In this document: positions 1 to 11,696 of the stretch, piece by piece
How the letters are laid out: every line of letters starts with the position of its first letter
Numbering within the stretch: position 1 is the first letter of the stretch
Assembly (NCBI GenBank): GCA_963575745.1
Contig: CAUYUJ010000336.1
Coordinates: 486,580 to 550,579, forward strand
Direction of reading: 5' to 3'
DNA: 64,000 nucleotides
DNA from: Prorocentrum cordatum
Lineage: Eukaryota; Sar; Dinophyceae; Prorocentrales; Prorocentraceae
Translations under genes and position numbers: made by a program
Notes under the pieces: generated by a model
What the model saw: the letters and a program-made list of their open reading frames with translations, nothing else
Told to the model about the DNA's origin: nothing
Database searches by the model: none

Positions 1-205
1 CTTTCCCCTCCGAACAAGCCTTTCCTCGCCCCCTCCTCCCTCCCCAGACAGACGGCTATGTTTGTTCGATTCTCCAGCCTCTGGAACCCCCTATCCCTTC
101 CCCAGCGCCCGCTTACGTCCTGAGCTTCTCCTTTTGCCGGCGCCTAAGTTAGCAAGCGGCCCCCCGACGCCGAAACATGAGAAACGTTTGTTGGCGCGAT
201 TGTGC

Positions 206-560
206 TCGATTCACCCAAATCGGCGGCGAAATCCGAATCATACCCTCGCCGATCCAACGATTCAGGCAACTCGATGGACGGCGGGTTCAGGGTTCGGATT
301 TCGCCGAACACATGGCGAACTCCGAACCCCACCCCCGCCTCCCATCGATTCAGGAGAGTCGATGGTTGGTGGGCACAGGGTTCAGATGTCGCCACCCACA
401 AGGAGGTCTGGGCCCCTGCGCTCCCCCCCTTCCCCGGATGCCCCTCTGCTCCTCCCCTGGGTTTCCTCTGGCCGGCGGGCGCCCCCACAGCTCGGCGATT
501 CACGGCTGCATCCCACGGGGGCCTCGTGTCGCCAACCCTTTCACACACGCACACATACAC
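206..560. repeat. Degenerate ~90-bp tandem duplication
   Basis: The motif CGATTCAGGNNANTCGATGG occurs near 257 and again near 346. Each copy is followed by a similar GGGTTCAGNNTTCNGAT stretch and TCGCC. Weaker relatives lie near 206 and 496. Several frames are open here only because the region is GC-rich; no domain is visible. Confidence 0.5.
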
Positions 561-576
561 ACACACACACACACTC
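541..576. repeat. (CA)n microsatellite
   Basis: An alternating CA/CACACG/CATA dinucleotide tract, visible directly. It encodes His-Thr repeats in one frame, which is an artefact. Confidence 0.9.
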
Positions 577-1309
577 AGCATCGGCGATCGACGTTCGACC
601 CAGAACCCCTGCTGCTGGCCCCCCACTCTTGGTGCCAGGTGCAGCAGGGTATGGATATGAATCAGTGGCCTCGAAGGCCAGAATCTAGTAATATCCCCAC
701 TCTGGCCCCTCGCGGACGGGCGTGAGCAGGGGCAGGGATATAATGTCGATCGCCTACGGCGGGAGAGAATGTCTTTCTGCGACGTAGTGGGATTTCTTGT
801 GTACCAGTTGGGCCTCTCTGTGTACGCTGGCGGGGTTCAATGTATACAGCACGATCTTGGGAGAGTCTGAAGAGGAGTCCAGAGGGATTCTTGACGATTC
901 CTGAGGGAGTCCTGAGGACTCGTCAGGACTACTCGAGGGATTCTTAAGGATCCGAGCCTAAGGATTAAATGGGTCCCTGCGGAATGTTAAGGAAGGAGGA
1001 GTCACTAATTGTATGCTATCGTACGTACAGCGGGCAATCGACACACCCAGGAAGCATTGTTTTGTCATCGACGGCGTCTTTGATGTGGGTCATGTGTCCA
1101 CGACAGACGATACGCACAACAGCCAAGAGGGTAATGGAGCCAATACCAGATGCAGTAACACACGAAGTAACACACGCAATATCTAATCCCCGCAGTTGCG
1201 GATAAGAGGAAAGGGTGCGCCAGCGGAGTGGATGTTTGGGTCCTGGCCCATGGGCGTGTGCGACGTGGCGTTGGAGGGAGATGTGCGCGTGTCTGTCGCA
1301 AAGCCATGT
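577..1309. other. No gene seen
   Basis: No recognisable protein domain on either strand. A small perfect inverted repeat (GTCCTGA, 7-nt loop, TCAGGAC) lies at 909-929 in a stretch of imperfect GAGGGATTC-type repeats (840-960). Confidence 0.5.
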
Positions 1310-1331
1310 TCCGTAGCTGTTGTGGCTCAAG
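1310..1331 (+). other. Degenerate spliced-leader-like relict
   Basis: The 22 nt starting TCCGTAGC and ending TGGCTCAAG match the dinoflagellate SL at 19 of 22 positions, including both ends. Such a match is unlikely by chance in 64 kb. If real, it marks a retroposed, formerly trans-spliced transcript on the + strand. Unlike the other copies there is no (TCC)n tract upstream. Confidence 0.45.
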
Positions 1332-1367
1332 CTGCCGCAGGTCTGCTGGTTGCGACCGTTCGCGCCC

Positions 1368-1916
1368 ATGGTTTCTAAGGCAAAGGCCGTGCCCAAAGAA
1401 AGAGCGCAGGTGAGTAGACAACGTCGGGGGTTCGTTTTGCAGCCTCGCGGTGGTGGGCTGGCGGCGCACAGCGCTACGAAGCGGCAGGCTGCTCTAGCGA
1501 GCCCCGGTCGCGACCATGAGTGCCCAGGTTGTGGATGCCCCCGTTGGGTGCCGAATGACACCCCCGACGCTCGTAAGCTGGACTGCTGGGTGGGCCGCGT
1601 GCCGTGCCCCACCGAGCACAATCAATCCAACACGCAAGCGCAATGCGATTTCCAGACGAAAGCACGCTCTTGGCGCATGCGCCCTCCGGCGCCGTGCGAT
1701 CATGCCGAGAGCAGGGGAGCAGCGGTGCGGGCCGCGACGCTTGCGGTGGATGCTGCTGTTCGCGTGGGCGCGGTGCTTCCAGGGCGCATCTGGGCAAAGG
1801 CGATCATGAACGCTCGGCGCAAGGTTTTTTTTTCAACGGGCCTCTGGCAGACGGCGGCGCGGTGGAGGTCGACGCACGCGAGTCCTTTAAGTCCCACGTT
1901 TGTGAGCAAGGTATGA
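1368..1916 (+). pseudogene. Unrecognised ORF downstream of the SL-like relict
   Basis: An open frame begins with ATG at 1368, 37 nt after the SL-like relict. It stays open until it runs into the putative Copia 5' LTR near 1876. It is basic, with a short Cys cluster (CPGCGC) about 50 residues in, but I recognise no family. It could be the 5' part of a retroposed gene interrupted by the Copia insertion, or merely an open frame in GC-rich DNA. A 5'-splice-like CAG/GTGAGT lies at about 1407-1415. Low confidence as a protein. Confidence 0.2.
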
Positions 1917-2573
1917 AACATACCATATGTACAATGTAAATCTTATGTCCAGATTATATACAGCTTGCGCGCCGGATCTTCTAACCGTTTAGAAGTCCCC
2001 CCCTATCTTCGGCGCGAAGATTCCAGCGCTTCCTTCCGCAGCAGAGATAGCGGCGCTCCCTGTCCGCGCCCGCTTCCTCGACAGAGGGCGCAACACTGCC
2101 GCTGCGAAGGGAGGCTCGGCCGGCGCGACGAGGCGAGAACGCCGGCACAACCCAGCCCTCCAGGGGCGCCTTTCTCTTCGCATCTTTGCGAAACTTTCTA
2201 TGTCGGCATAGTGGCACGTGTTCACGCGCGCGCTGGAAGCGCGACGCCCCGGGAGCTCTCGACTCCGCCCCTGTCTGAGTCGCGTCTTCTCCTCCAGAGC
2301 ACTCGACCCCTTCGCGGGGCGCACGCGCCCGAACAAAAAAAAAAAAAAAAAAAACGGGAGGGCGTCCTTTTGATCGGTTCCAGGACTCAGAGCGCGTGGC
2401 GTTAGTTTATGTGTCGCATACAGAACTGCATAAACCTCGGCTCAAGGTATTAGACACGCCGCTGGGCGCGCGCTGAGAAACAGCGTTCGCATCTTTTCGC
2501 CCGTCATCACTGCCAGGGTCACATTGAGAGACAATTCGCGCGATGTCAGATAATTTGCCTCTCGTCGCAGTGA
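1876..2573 (+). repeat. Copia 5' LTR (approximate)
   Basis: Similarity to 11697-12471 runs from CACGCGA-TCTTT-AGTCCCACG to TAGAT-ATTTGCCTCTCGTCGCA. Shared blocks include TCTTCGGCGCGAAGATT, CTGTCCGCGCCCGC, GATCGGTTCCAGGAC and GTTTATGTGTC. An A-rich run of about 20 A lies at 2335-2354. The copies differ by substitutions and indels, so they are not recent. Confidence 0.72.
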
Positions 2574-4760
2574 GAGCGGTTGCGGGCCCAACGCCGACTG
2601 AGGAATTTCTAGTTGAATTACACGCGAACTGCCAGAGGTGCAATGCTCGAGCGCGCGAGCCCGCGCCGCGCACGCACTGCGGCGCGCGCGGCCATTCACA
2701 ACGCATCAATTTGGAGTAAATTCAAAGGCGCCCATTTTGGGGGACTTGCATGGCTGGTGCGTCACAGCGGTGCGCCTCCTACGTGAACAGCCTACGACGC
2801 GAATTGCGGACGCGCTCCCTGGCCGACCAGCTCACCACCTGGCGAGGCTGGGCCACTGAAGCATTCGGTTTTTTTTCTGCGTCTGTGGGCGCGGCTAACG
2901 GGAGCGCGGCGGCGACCGCCACAGGCGCAGCGCTTTCGCTCGCGCGTGGAATGGCACGAGGGGCCGCGGGCATAGCTACTCCAGCAGAGGCTATGGCCTT
3001 GCCAGCCCCTGAACCACCGACCGGGCCGACTCGCTTCAGGGCGACGCTCTGCCTGCGAGTTCCTGAGGCCGAAGCGAGCCGCAAGGCAGGCCCGGTCGCG
3101 CGACCGCTCCGCGGGGGGCCACTGTTTGGCGCGCCACGCGTCCAACCCAGGCCACGTACGACATCTTCGTTCTGAAGACCGCGCGGGCTTCCCTGAGAGT
3201 CCGTTCTACAAGCAGCAGCGCGAGCCGACGCCTGAGCCAACGCGACAGCCTCTTCCACCTCCAGCGCGAGAACAACCAGAGCGGAGCGCCTGGGCGACCA
3301 ACCGCCACCCGCACCACCAACCACGGGGGAGATGGCGACGCGCGCGCCACTGAGCTCCTACAACAGCGCCTGCGACGGCGCCGCTCCTGGAACGACCGAA
3401 GCGCCAACGACTGGGGGCCATTCGGGGGGGAACTATCAGATAGTCCCCTCGCCCAAAGGCCGTCGGGAGGGCCACCTTCAGACAGGCTCGGCGGCGCTTC
3501 GGTTTCCGCTCCAGCGCGCGTCAGCGAGCTCAACGAGAAGATCCAGAATTTGGCATCTGTGGTAGACGGCCCAACAACTACAGCGAAGGACCTCGGAGAC
3601 TCGGCTGGCCGCTTCGGAGGCAGAGTGGAGCAGGTAGAGTTCGAATGGGCATCCCGGCAGTCTCCTCAACCTCAAGATGAGCGCCCCGACGGCAGCGCCG
3701 AGCCGCGCCGACCAGAACATTGCCAGCTAAGCGACGGCGGCGCGCCGCGAAGCGCGGCAAGCCAGCGCGGCCATCCCGGCCCGAGCACCGAGTGGCACGA
3801 CGCGCCCGGCGGCGATCACGCCCTGAATTTTGGGGCAGGAAGCGCGGTCGACGAAAAGTTCGCCACTGCAGGGGGCCAGGGGCCCGGCGGCCACTGGAGC
3901 TGCCACCGCGGCCAACCGCCGCGCCTACAGCGAGGCCCCCGCTGCGGGGCGGCGGCCGCGCAACGGTGAACTTACTTGGAACGGAGGTGAACCTGCCAGC
4001 GACGCGCGGGGGCCCAATCTTGAGCGCTCGACTCGCCATTCTCGGACAGCTACAACAACTGCCACCAGGACTGATGCAACGGGGCATCGCCAACGACCAG
4101 GGCGCCCACTCCTAGGGCGCAGGCGCGTCGCGCGGCGGAGTTCTGGCCAGTCGTCTGCTCGCGAACCTCCGCGGCGCGGAGGTCAGTGTCAACCAGCGGA
4201 AACTCGCGGGCGGCAGCGTCGCCCCGCGCGCGCAGCCACCTTCGCTGGCCGCCGCGGCGCCGCAGACGACTCCTCCGAACACGATTGACAGCGACGCGTT
4301 TCCGTTTCTGGGAGGCGCGCGGCCCCCAGGGGGCCAGGCTGCAGCGGGGGCAGAGGGCCCAACTGCACTTGCAGCTGCTAGGCGCGAGTTGTGGAACGCC
4401 GCTTCCGGGGGCCCTCGGAGGATCCGCGCCGTCTTCGACCCGGCTTTTCGACGGGGCTGCGCCCCCGCAGTCCTCATGCTCATGGGGGCTGAATGCGTCG
4501 CTGAAGTCGATTCCTGCGCGCGCGCCAGCGCGCCCCAAGCAGGAGGTGGGCAATTCTTTTTTTCAGGAGCAGGTCGACTTCTCAGTCGGCGGACCATCGT
4601 CGACCAGGCCGCGGGCCCGGCCGGGCCGCGCGCGATCCGGCGGCGGAAGTGGCGCCAACGCGAGGCCGAGAAGGCGTGCAATCTCTGTTTCTTAGTACGC
4701 TGATTCACCGACAGGAAGCGGCCCCCCCTATGGCCCCAATGTCGGAGGCATTGCCGCAGA
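2574..4760 (+). pseudogene. Copia leader and N-terminal gag remnant
   Basis: GC-rich sequence between the 5' LTR and the recognisable gag. Many short frames are open and none carries a domain. The best coding-like piece is near 3525-3650, where one frame reads a heptad-like SELNEKIQNLASV followed by an acidic and polar stretch, plausible as a gag coiled coil. Frame changes are frequent and I would not define a start codon. Confidence 0.35.
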
Positions 4761-5735
4761 GGCGTGGATTCGGCCGCGCGTGCTCGACGCGCTGCCGGGG
4801 GACATTCGCGATCGGGTAAATTTGAGGCCCCGCCCAGGCACGGTGGATATTTCAGACGTTCTGCTCTTCTACGCGATGAAGACCTTCTCCCCGGGCGGCG
4901 CAGGCGAGAAGGTTCGCCCGATCAACTGTGCACTGAATCTAAACGCGCGCTTGCAACCGCGCGCCGCCCAGGTGGAGTTGTTGAGGCGGGGGGCGAAAAT
5001 CCGGAGGCGCGCCGAGCTTGGGCGCCGCCCTCCAGACCCACTGGATCGCAGAGCCACGGAATTCATTCCCCCTGCTGCGTTCGACAAAGCCGAGCCGCAG
5101 CTGAACCGCATATGGGCCCATATTCGCATTCATCTCGGTCTTCTTCATGCGATTTCTCCGCGAGCAATCGAACGCGCCGCTGCAATCGCAGAGGCGGAGT
5201 TGGGAGCTCTGGCTCTGCGCGGGGGCGCCGGCCGCAACGCGGGGCCGCCTCTCTCTCGCCGGCGACTGAAAGGCGCGCAGACACCAGATCAAGGAAACGG
5301 AAAAGAAACGCGCCGCAGCTCTTCGGCAAGCAGCGGTGGAACCAACGCAACCATGTACTGAGCATGCCGCTGCCGCCCGATACCCCCCCACGACGTCTAG
5401 CTGGGCCAACCCGCGCAGGTCTCGGACAGAGCGCGGCGCGCGCCATCGCGGCATCAGCTGCCACTTTCCCAACCCAGGCCCCCCTGCGACGGCGGGCCGT
5501 TGCATTGCTTGCGGCGCCGAAGACCACGGATGGAAGGACTGCGAGGCGCCCGGAGGCGAAGCCGATCCTATCCGCGAAGCGGCGCGGGAGGAGCACCGCA
5601 AGAGGAAAGAACAGGCAGCGGCCGCAAGGAAGACAGGCGCCAGGGGGCGCGGCAAAGGACACCCCACAGGGAAAGGCAAAGACAAGGACAAGGGCGCGGA
5701 CAAGACGCGGCGAACGCGACTCTGTCTGAGCAACC
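4760..5735 (+). pseudogene. Copia gag with CCHC zinc knuckle
   Basis: The frame from 4780 reads about 150 residues of plausible capsid-like helical sequence (LPGDIRDRVN, then ISDVLLFYAM, then FDKAEPQLNRIWAHIRIHL). A different frame holds a perfect retroviral-type zinc knuckle at 5501-5542, CIACGAEDHGWKDC (C-x2-C-x4-H-x4-C), followed by a Lys/Arg/Glu-rich and GKGKDKDKG basic tail typical of nucleocapsid. The frame change between the two shows that the gene is broken. The protein would package element RNA. No protease (D-S/T-G-A) could be placed confidently downstream. Confidence 0.62.
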
Positions 5736-7190
5736 GGCCGGTGCTCCACCAGCGCCCGCCGCGCAGGCCGAGGCAACTTTTGACGGGGACAGGCCGCTGG
5801 ATTGGACAGCTGGGCCACTGCGCGCCAGATTCACCAGAGAGGCCCTGTTTCTGGCGCCGCGAATCCATGCGCATTCTATCCGGCACATGGCCAGCGCAGG
5901 TGCCGACGGGGCGCCGGGCGCAAAGGCGCCCCGCGATGTTTCGCACCCTGGGAGGACGACAGCGATAACGTTGATTTCTTTCCAGAAGGATTCCCGTGGG
6001 AAGGCTGTTGCACCATTGAGCGGGGCGACCAGCGCGTCTTGCGGACTCCGAGGGGCAGCGTCGTCAAGATCCAGACGCGGGGCGCGTTGCCATGTCTTCA
6101 ACGATCTGCCCGACACTTTCCAGCCCGGCCGCAGCGGGCGCCAGGCTGTGACTCCGGCAGCGGCCGGAGTCTTCAGGGCAGTATTTGACCAGAAGCAGCC
6201 GCGTTCGCAGATCACGCACCTCGTAGACGACGTCGGCAAGAAGCGCGTGCAATCCATCCAGTCCAAGCGCCGCAACCTGCCAGAACTGCATCACTAGACG
6301 ACGTCGGCGCCTTCATCGCGCCCGAGCTCTTTGAAACGATGGGCGACAACGCAGCGCGGTCCAAGGGGTCGCCAGCAGGCTTGTCCTGCATTTGGGAAAC
6401 TGCAGTGGGTCATCGGCGTTGAGCGACCACGCTCGCAGCGCAGGCGCCCCCCACCCACCGCCACATGACTACCGATATGGATGGGGCACAGGGGTGGCCA
6501 ACGACCAGACGATCATCGTGGACGCGATGATCCCCCCCGGCGTCGAGACATCGTTCGCCTCGCCAAACTGCGCCCCGCGGGGAGACCACGCGCGGGGCCG
6601 ATCAGTGGATGTTCCGGAGGCCAGGAGGCGATCCGAGACACCATGTTTGAAGTTATTGGCGCCATGCATGTGCCAACGTGTCGCGATGGGCAGACGCTGC
6701 GCGGTTGAGGACAGCGCGCGTTTCGACATATTCGCCAAGGGCCCGCTCCAGCGCGCACTGGCCGCGCAGTTCCACGCGGCCCTGCTGGGCCAGCGCGCGC
6801 GCGGAGGGCAATTGGAGGGGCAGCTTATTCGGAAGAGGTCGCCTGTCAAGGGCCCCCGCGAGTTACCACACTTGTGCGCGCAGTGCCCCGGCCGCCTCGA
6901 ACACATGCACCTTCGCGGAGCCGGTCGCGCTGCCCCCGCGGCGCAGCGCCCTGAAGAGGAGCGCCGACGCATTTTATTTGACCGCCCACGGGAGCCCGAT
7001 CCAGCTGAAGGGGGCGGGGGCGCACGCCTTCTCTTGCAAAGCTTGGTGGCATGACGTCATGGTTTGACTCTGTGCTTCGCGAGCTACATCATATGGTTGC
7101 GGGCAAGAATCTCGGTGTTCAGTGGAACATGTTTTATGACGCTGCCTCTACAAGATCACCCAGTATTCAAACGATGCTATATAGTTCAAA
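5736..7190 (+). other. Unresolved gag-pol segment
   Basis: Expected to hold the protease and the integrase N-terminus, but no HHCC zinc motif or aspartic-protease triad is clear in any frame. Only short frame-shifted pieces remain. Confidence 0.35.
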
Positions 7191-7191
7191 C

Positions 7192-7460
7192 GGCGCGCGT
7201 GGTCTCAAGTATGGCATAGTCGCAAGTGCCAGCACGTTCACATATTGCACAATCGCATGGCATTGGGAGTGTTAATGGCATTGCGGGTCCTACGGCGCGC
7301 GCGGCTTCAAGTACGTCGTACCCACTGCACCAGTGCAACCACAGATTGCACAATCGCATTGGATTGGGAATGTGGGTGGTAAGATGGGGCATGCGTGGCA
7401 AGACGGATTCTACTGTGTGCACGGCTTCACCCGCATCGTATTTACAAGTGCCAAGTGTGG
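7192..7460 (+). repeat. ~105-bp tandem duplication inside Copia pol
   Basis: GGCGCGCG-GG-(T)CTCAAGTA near 7192 recurs as GGCGCGCGCGGCTTCAAGTA near 7294, both followed by CACAATCGCAT-GGATTGGGA-TG. A partial third copy (CACGGCTTCACCCGCATCGTA) is near 7420. The segment is less GC-rich than its surroundings and has no Copia coding signal, so it may be a secondary insertion. Confidence 0.5.
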
Positions 7461-8199
7461 GCGATCCGTCGGGAGGGGCGCGTTTCGATTCGCCGGGATG
7501 GGCACCTTTCGATCGATTCCGTCGCCGCGATGGTTCCAGCTGTTTGCCAGGAGGGCCCCCATTCGAAGGGCGCGCAGGGCTCGCCAATTCTGCGGCGCAA
7601 GCCGCCAATCGAGTGATGGATCACATTGGCGCCATGATGCCCTGCGCGCGCGGACGCAGTCCCTGGAGGCAGCGCTACAGCAGTCGACGCGGGCACTAAC
7701 TGCGCCAAGGGCGCGCTCTGGCACCGTCGGAGCAGGGGGCCGGCGAAGCCCCTGGCAGCCCAGAGGCGGCAGCCGGACTTCAAATGCAGCTTGCCCTGTA
7801 GCACCGGGACCTGCCCGACCTGGCGAACGGCAGCCTGAGGGACGAGCTTCGGCAGCATCAAACGTAGTCTACCGAGAGCGCCATGTGGCAAGGTGCCGCG
7901 CTGCGTCGCCGACAGCACCATCGTCGGTCGAGCGTGTCTCTGGGCGCGTGCACCACGGACGTGAGTGGGCTTCATGAGCCGACGCCCTGGCCAGGAGGGC
8001 GCATGACCAAAGATCCATGCCATTATTTCCCGGCGCGCCCAGCGAGGCCAGATGGCGCGGCATCTCCGTGCGTCGCGGGCGCGCAGACTTCTGGGCCAGG
8101 AGGCTGCCGGGAGCCAGCGGGCGAGATTGCAGGACAGGCATTGCAGCGGCCATCTCTGATACATGCCGCCCTGCTGGGCGCAAAGGGCGAGGCCCCCGA

Positions 8200-8560
8200 A
8201 GCAGTCCAGCATCGCCTTGCCCAGGTAAACAACGACCGCGCCAACTGCCCGAACGAGATCATCTTTCACGTTTCGCCTGCATAGCGACCAGGGCTCCGAG
8301 ATCATCAACGACGAAATCAGCCATTATTTATTGCGCTTGCCACGGCGCGCACGAGACGTCGACCGCTGGGCGCAACCCGAACGGGAAAGCCTTGGCCGAA
8401 TCAGCCGCCGGCATTTTGCAACGCAGGGCCAGATACCTTTTGAGCGGAAGCAGACTTCCAACCACTTGGCGGGGGGTGGCGACTTTTGCTGCAGTTTGGC
8501 ACAGCAGGGCAGGCGCAGGGCTGGGCGAGCACCCCCGGATGCATTTTGGCGGGAAGGCGT
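8200..8560 (+). pseudogene. Copia integrase core remnant
   Basis: From 8280 one frame reads HSDQGSEIINDEI, matching the second catalytic Asp region (H-S-D-x-G-x-E) of the DDE integrase core. About 60 nt later a neighbouring frame reads ETSTAGRNPNGKALAES and then ILQRRARYLLSGSRLPTTW. This corresponds to the Copia segment with the catalytic Glu (T-S-T-P-x-x-P-x-x-N-G-x-A-E) and the following ARxLL-x-x-xxLPxxxW helix. The frame change near 8345 inactivates it. The first Asp region was not found. Confidence 0.62.
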
Positions 8561-9890
8561 TGCTGGCACACGCCCCACCTCCGAGGAGCGCTTTCTTGCC
8601 GCGCGCAGAGCCTGCGACTGCGTTCGGCTCCGGCAGCATTGCCGCGAACGAGAAATCGGACGCGCCAGCGAGGCCCTGTGACGGCCAAAACCAAGTTGCA
8701 GGCCCAGGGCTCGAACGAGGAGGAACACGGTCAAGATCAACAGGAGCAGCTGGGATCCACCTGACGCTCCGCTGCCATTGCCAGAACCTGAGAAGTATGA
8801 CGCTGGAACTGTTGCGCTTCCTTTCTACCAGGCGGAGCAGCGACGCGAGGGGCAGCCACGTGTCCAGCCTGCGTGGCCGTTCGCTGCAAGAGGCGGCAGT
8901 TGGGTCTCCGCAGTTTGGCCTGGGGGGGGTCTCAGGGCGCGGCCAGTGCCCGGCGCACCTGCTGAAGGACCTCCGCTGGCCGACGAGGCAGATGATAACC
9001 CTGCAGACCATCTTCGAGAAGGTCATGGGCGGCCGCCGCCTCCCGCCGCGAAAGTGGCAGCAACTTCAGGCGAGGTTCAGCGCAAGTGCGAGGCAACGTC
9101 CTTGAACGTCATCTTGAAGTACCCACATTCGCGACCCTCTCTGTCCGAGGCGGCCACTTGGGGATCAGTAGACCAAGATCTCTCGCATGATGGCGACGCA
9201 GAAGCCCCTGACGAGGACGACCAGCTCTTCGAGGACTGCAGTTCTGATTCCTCTGACCACGACGGCTTCGCCACCATTTGCCCAGACTCGGCCGACGAGC
9301 GCGAGCACGATTTCGACGACAGCAAACACATCGAGCATCACAACGAGCAGACGGACGATTTCCAGAACTCTATGGAGGCCGATCTTGCCAGGGAAGAGTT
9401 CGACGAACTACCTCGCAAGGCTCGCCGCCGGCGCCGTCGTCTTCGACGCGACCTTCGTGGCGCAACGAGCTTCGCGCGCCACGCGCGGCTGCCCGCGCGC
9501 GCTGCCATGGCCGCCGCGGGCGCGGAGAGCGAGCACTTCGACGGTGCCGATCTCGAGGTGATTCGACAAGTTGCTGGCCCAGAGCCTGGAAAGACGATCG
9601 CGGAACCAGCAGAGATTCGCAAGGCTGTCGGTCGGGGCCGCGACGCGTGGACATTGGCCGCGCAAGCCGAACGCATTTCGTTCAGGACCAGAGAGGCAAT
9701 CCAGCTAGCCACGGAGCAGGAGCGGATAGAGCACGGCAAGAACCCCTACCGATGCTCAAGGTCTGGTTTTGCACTTCGGAGGACCACAGGAAGTACCGGG
9801 GCTGCGTCGCTGGGAATCTCCAGTAGCTGGGCCCAGCCGCGCAGAGATGGACAGCGCAGGCGGAGCCGTCCAGCATCTTCACCGTAGCCA
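8561..9890 (+). pseudogene. Copia integrase C-terminus to RT linker remnant
   Basis: The frame from 8778 is open for about 1.1 kb and very acidic around 9130-9400 (EAPDEDDQLFEDCSSDSSD type), then basic (RKARRRRRRLRRDLR). This fits the poorly conserved linker between integrase and RT in Copia polyproteins. No catalytic motif is visible. Confidence 0.4.
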
Positions 9891-9892
9891 AG

Positions 9893-10552
9893 TTGGCCTC
9901 TGTTCGGGGGCGGTCGATCAGCACTCTGGATGTGAAAGAAGCTTTTCTTAATACACCGTTGCCGAAAGACGAGTTGATCTTAGTGCAGCCGCCAAAACAA
10001 TGGGTAGATTGGGGCATTTTCGGTCGAGACGTTGTCTGGCGTTTGCGCCGCTCTGTGCATGGGCCCCGTCAGAGCCCGAAATGGTGGTCCGACGAACGTG
10101 GTCGTCGCCTCAGACAGCTCGTCTTCAGCGCAGACTCCGCGGACAGCCAGGTCTGGATGATCAACCAGGCACCTGGCGCTCAGTCCGGGAGAGCGGGGGT
10201 GCAACATACTCTTGGAGTTTTATGCGTGTGCGTCGACGATTTTGCGGCGATGGCCCCGTCGGTCCTGCTGCGGGATGCCATGGTCCAGGCCCTTACTCCC
10301 TCACTTCTTGGCGGGAGTCCGGCCCGGGGCGCATGCCGACCACCGAGACGCCCCCCGCGTTTTTCGGCATCGACTGGCACCGGCTGGCGAACGGGGGCAT
10401 CTTCTTAATCCAGGAGCGGTTCACGAGGGATTTGCCAAGCAAACACAACATGCCCCACTGCCGCCCTGCGAAGAACACCACCATCGACCACCCCCAGGAG
10501 GTGGACGACCCCCCCTCTCCAGAGCAATTCGCGGAGTTGCAGTCGTACTGAG
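9893..10552 (+). pseudogene. Copia reverse transcriptase
   Basis: The frame from 9893 reads STLDVKEAFLNTPLPKDEL (motif A, catalytic Asp codon 9929-9931), then LVQPPKQWVD, VWRLRRSVHGPRQSPKWW (the Copia W-x-L-x-x-x-x-Y-G-L-x-Q-S-P-x-x-W block) and VCVDDFAAM (motif C, VDD at 10232-10240). About 70 nt later the Copia connection region continues in another frame: FFGIDWHRLANGGIFLIQERF followed by LPSKHNMPHC. One frameshift near 10310 separates the halves. Motifs are otherwise well preserved, so the assignment is firm even though the gene is dead. Confidence 0.88.
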
Positions 10553-10554
10553 GC

Positions 10555-11180
10555 ACCTTCAACTGCGCGCGCGGTGCGACGTTGCTTACTACATGAGCCC
10601 GTCGGCATCCAGTTCGCCCATGCAGGGCGCCTGGAGCAGAGACCTGGCGCACGCGGTCCTGAGGTGTCTGGCCGGCACTGCCGACAAGGGCCACACCGTG
10701 ACCACCAAGGGCTACGAGGGCGACCTCATCGCGCACAGCGACGCTGGTTTTGCAGGCGCAGACACCACGTCGCAGAATGGTTTGGCCATCACGCGGGCCG
10801 GATCAGTTATCGCATGGAGGTCATGTCGCGCAGCCTTGTCTGCCCTATCTACTTCTGCGGCCGAGCTGCGAGCGGCGGCAGCGGGCCGGCAGGTCACCGA
10901 TGGGGGTCCGCTCTTTTCTCAACACCATCGGCATCTACCCAGGCAGCGTCGGCAGCCTGATTGACAACCGGGCAGCCTTGACAGCTGCTTCTTTTGGGGC
11001 GACCCGGAGGGCCCGCTACTGCGCGGTCAGGGCCAGGCGGCTACTGGAGGAATGCCAGTTCGGAAGGGTCAGGATCTTGAATTGCCCGACGAAAGAGATG
11101 GCGGCGGATGCCCTCAGGAAACTCGCCGCCGCTTGCGTCATCCAAGTGCTCGTCGACGCTATGGCCGGGATTTTTCCTAC
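10555..11180 (+). pseudogene. Copia RNase H
   Basis: The first half lies in the frame that includes 10560-10900: HSDAGFAGADTTSQNG (catalytic Asp; Copia has YSDADWAGD), then AGSVIAWRS and LSTSAAELRAAAAG (LSTAEAEYxA block). The second half continues in another frame: SLIDNRAALTAASFGATRR (DNxAA), VRARRLLEECQFGRV and NCPTKEMAADALRKL (P-T-x-x-x-x-AD-x-L-T-K-x-L). The frameshift is near 10905. Together with the RT this fixes the element as Copia. Confidence 0.87.
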
Positions 11181-11696
11181 CCGGGCAGTGGCCCACCGCG
11201 CATCAGTCATGCCAGGCCCCGAGAATCGCGGCGACATCGCTGGCGATGGCTCTGCGCCTTGGAGGGCGGTCTTAGCGTCTGGACACCAGTCGGGACGGCG
11301 CCCTTTCCGATAGGTTCCACGACCCAGATCCGTCGGGGCGGCCGCCTTCCGATGGGCGCCATGATGCCGTTTCTTCCTCTTCGCGCCCTCCGCCCTGCGC
11401 GTCGCCCGCGTCGTCGTCGAGCGACCGCGCCGCCGTCGCGGGGACGAGCACGCTCGGTTCCGCGCGCGACTCAGAGACGGTTTGGCAGGTCATCGCCCCC
11501 TGGAGCGACGAGCTGCAGCAGCCTGCTGAGTCCAACAAAGAGGGCGAGGAGGAGCAGGATGCGCAGCCGCCCTGGCGAAGAAGCGGCGGAGCAAGAAGTG
11601 CTGCCGACCGGGGGCCAATGAGCGCCGTTGGAAGAATCTGAAGGACTCAGTGGAACAGTCCACGGCTGCCACAGCCAGGGCCGAAGATGGGTGGAG
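11181..11696 (+). other. Copia 3' internal region
   Basis: GC-rich sequence after the RNase H end and before the 3' LTR. No domain is visible. Confidence 0.4.

Noticed and set aside
1400-1420. A spliceosomal intron starting at CAG/GTGAGT
   Set aside because: No matching acceptor or coding continuity could be shown; splice-like words are common in this GC-rich DNA.
2425-2440. CTCGGCTCAAGG in the Copia 5' LTR as an SL end
   Set aside because: Only about ten bases match, and the same LTR position at 12328-12340 does not preserve the match.
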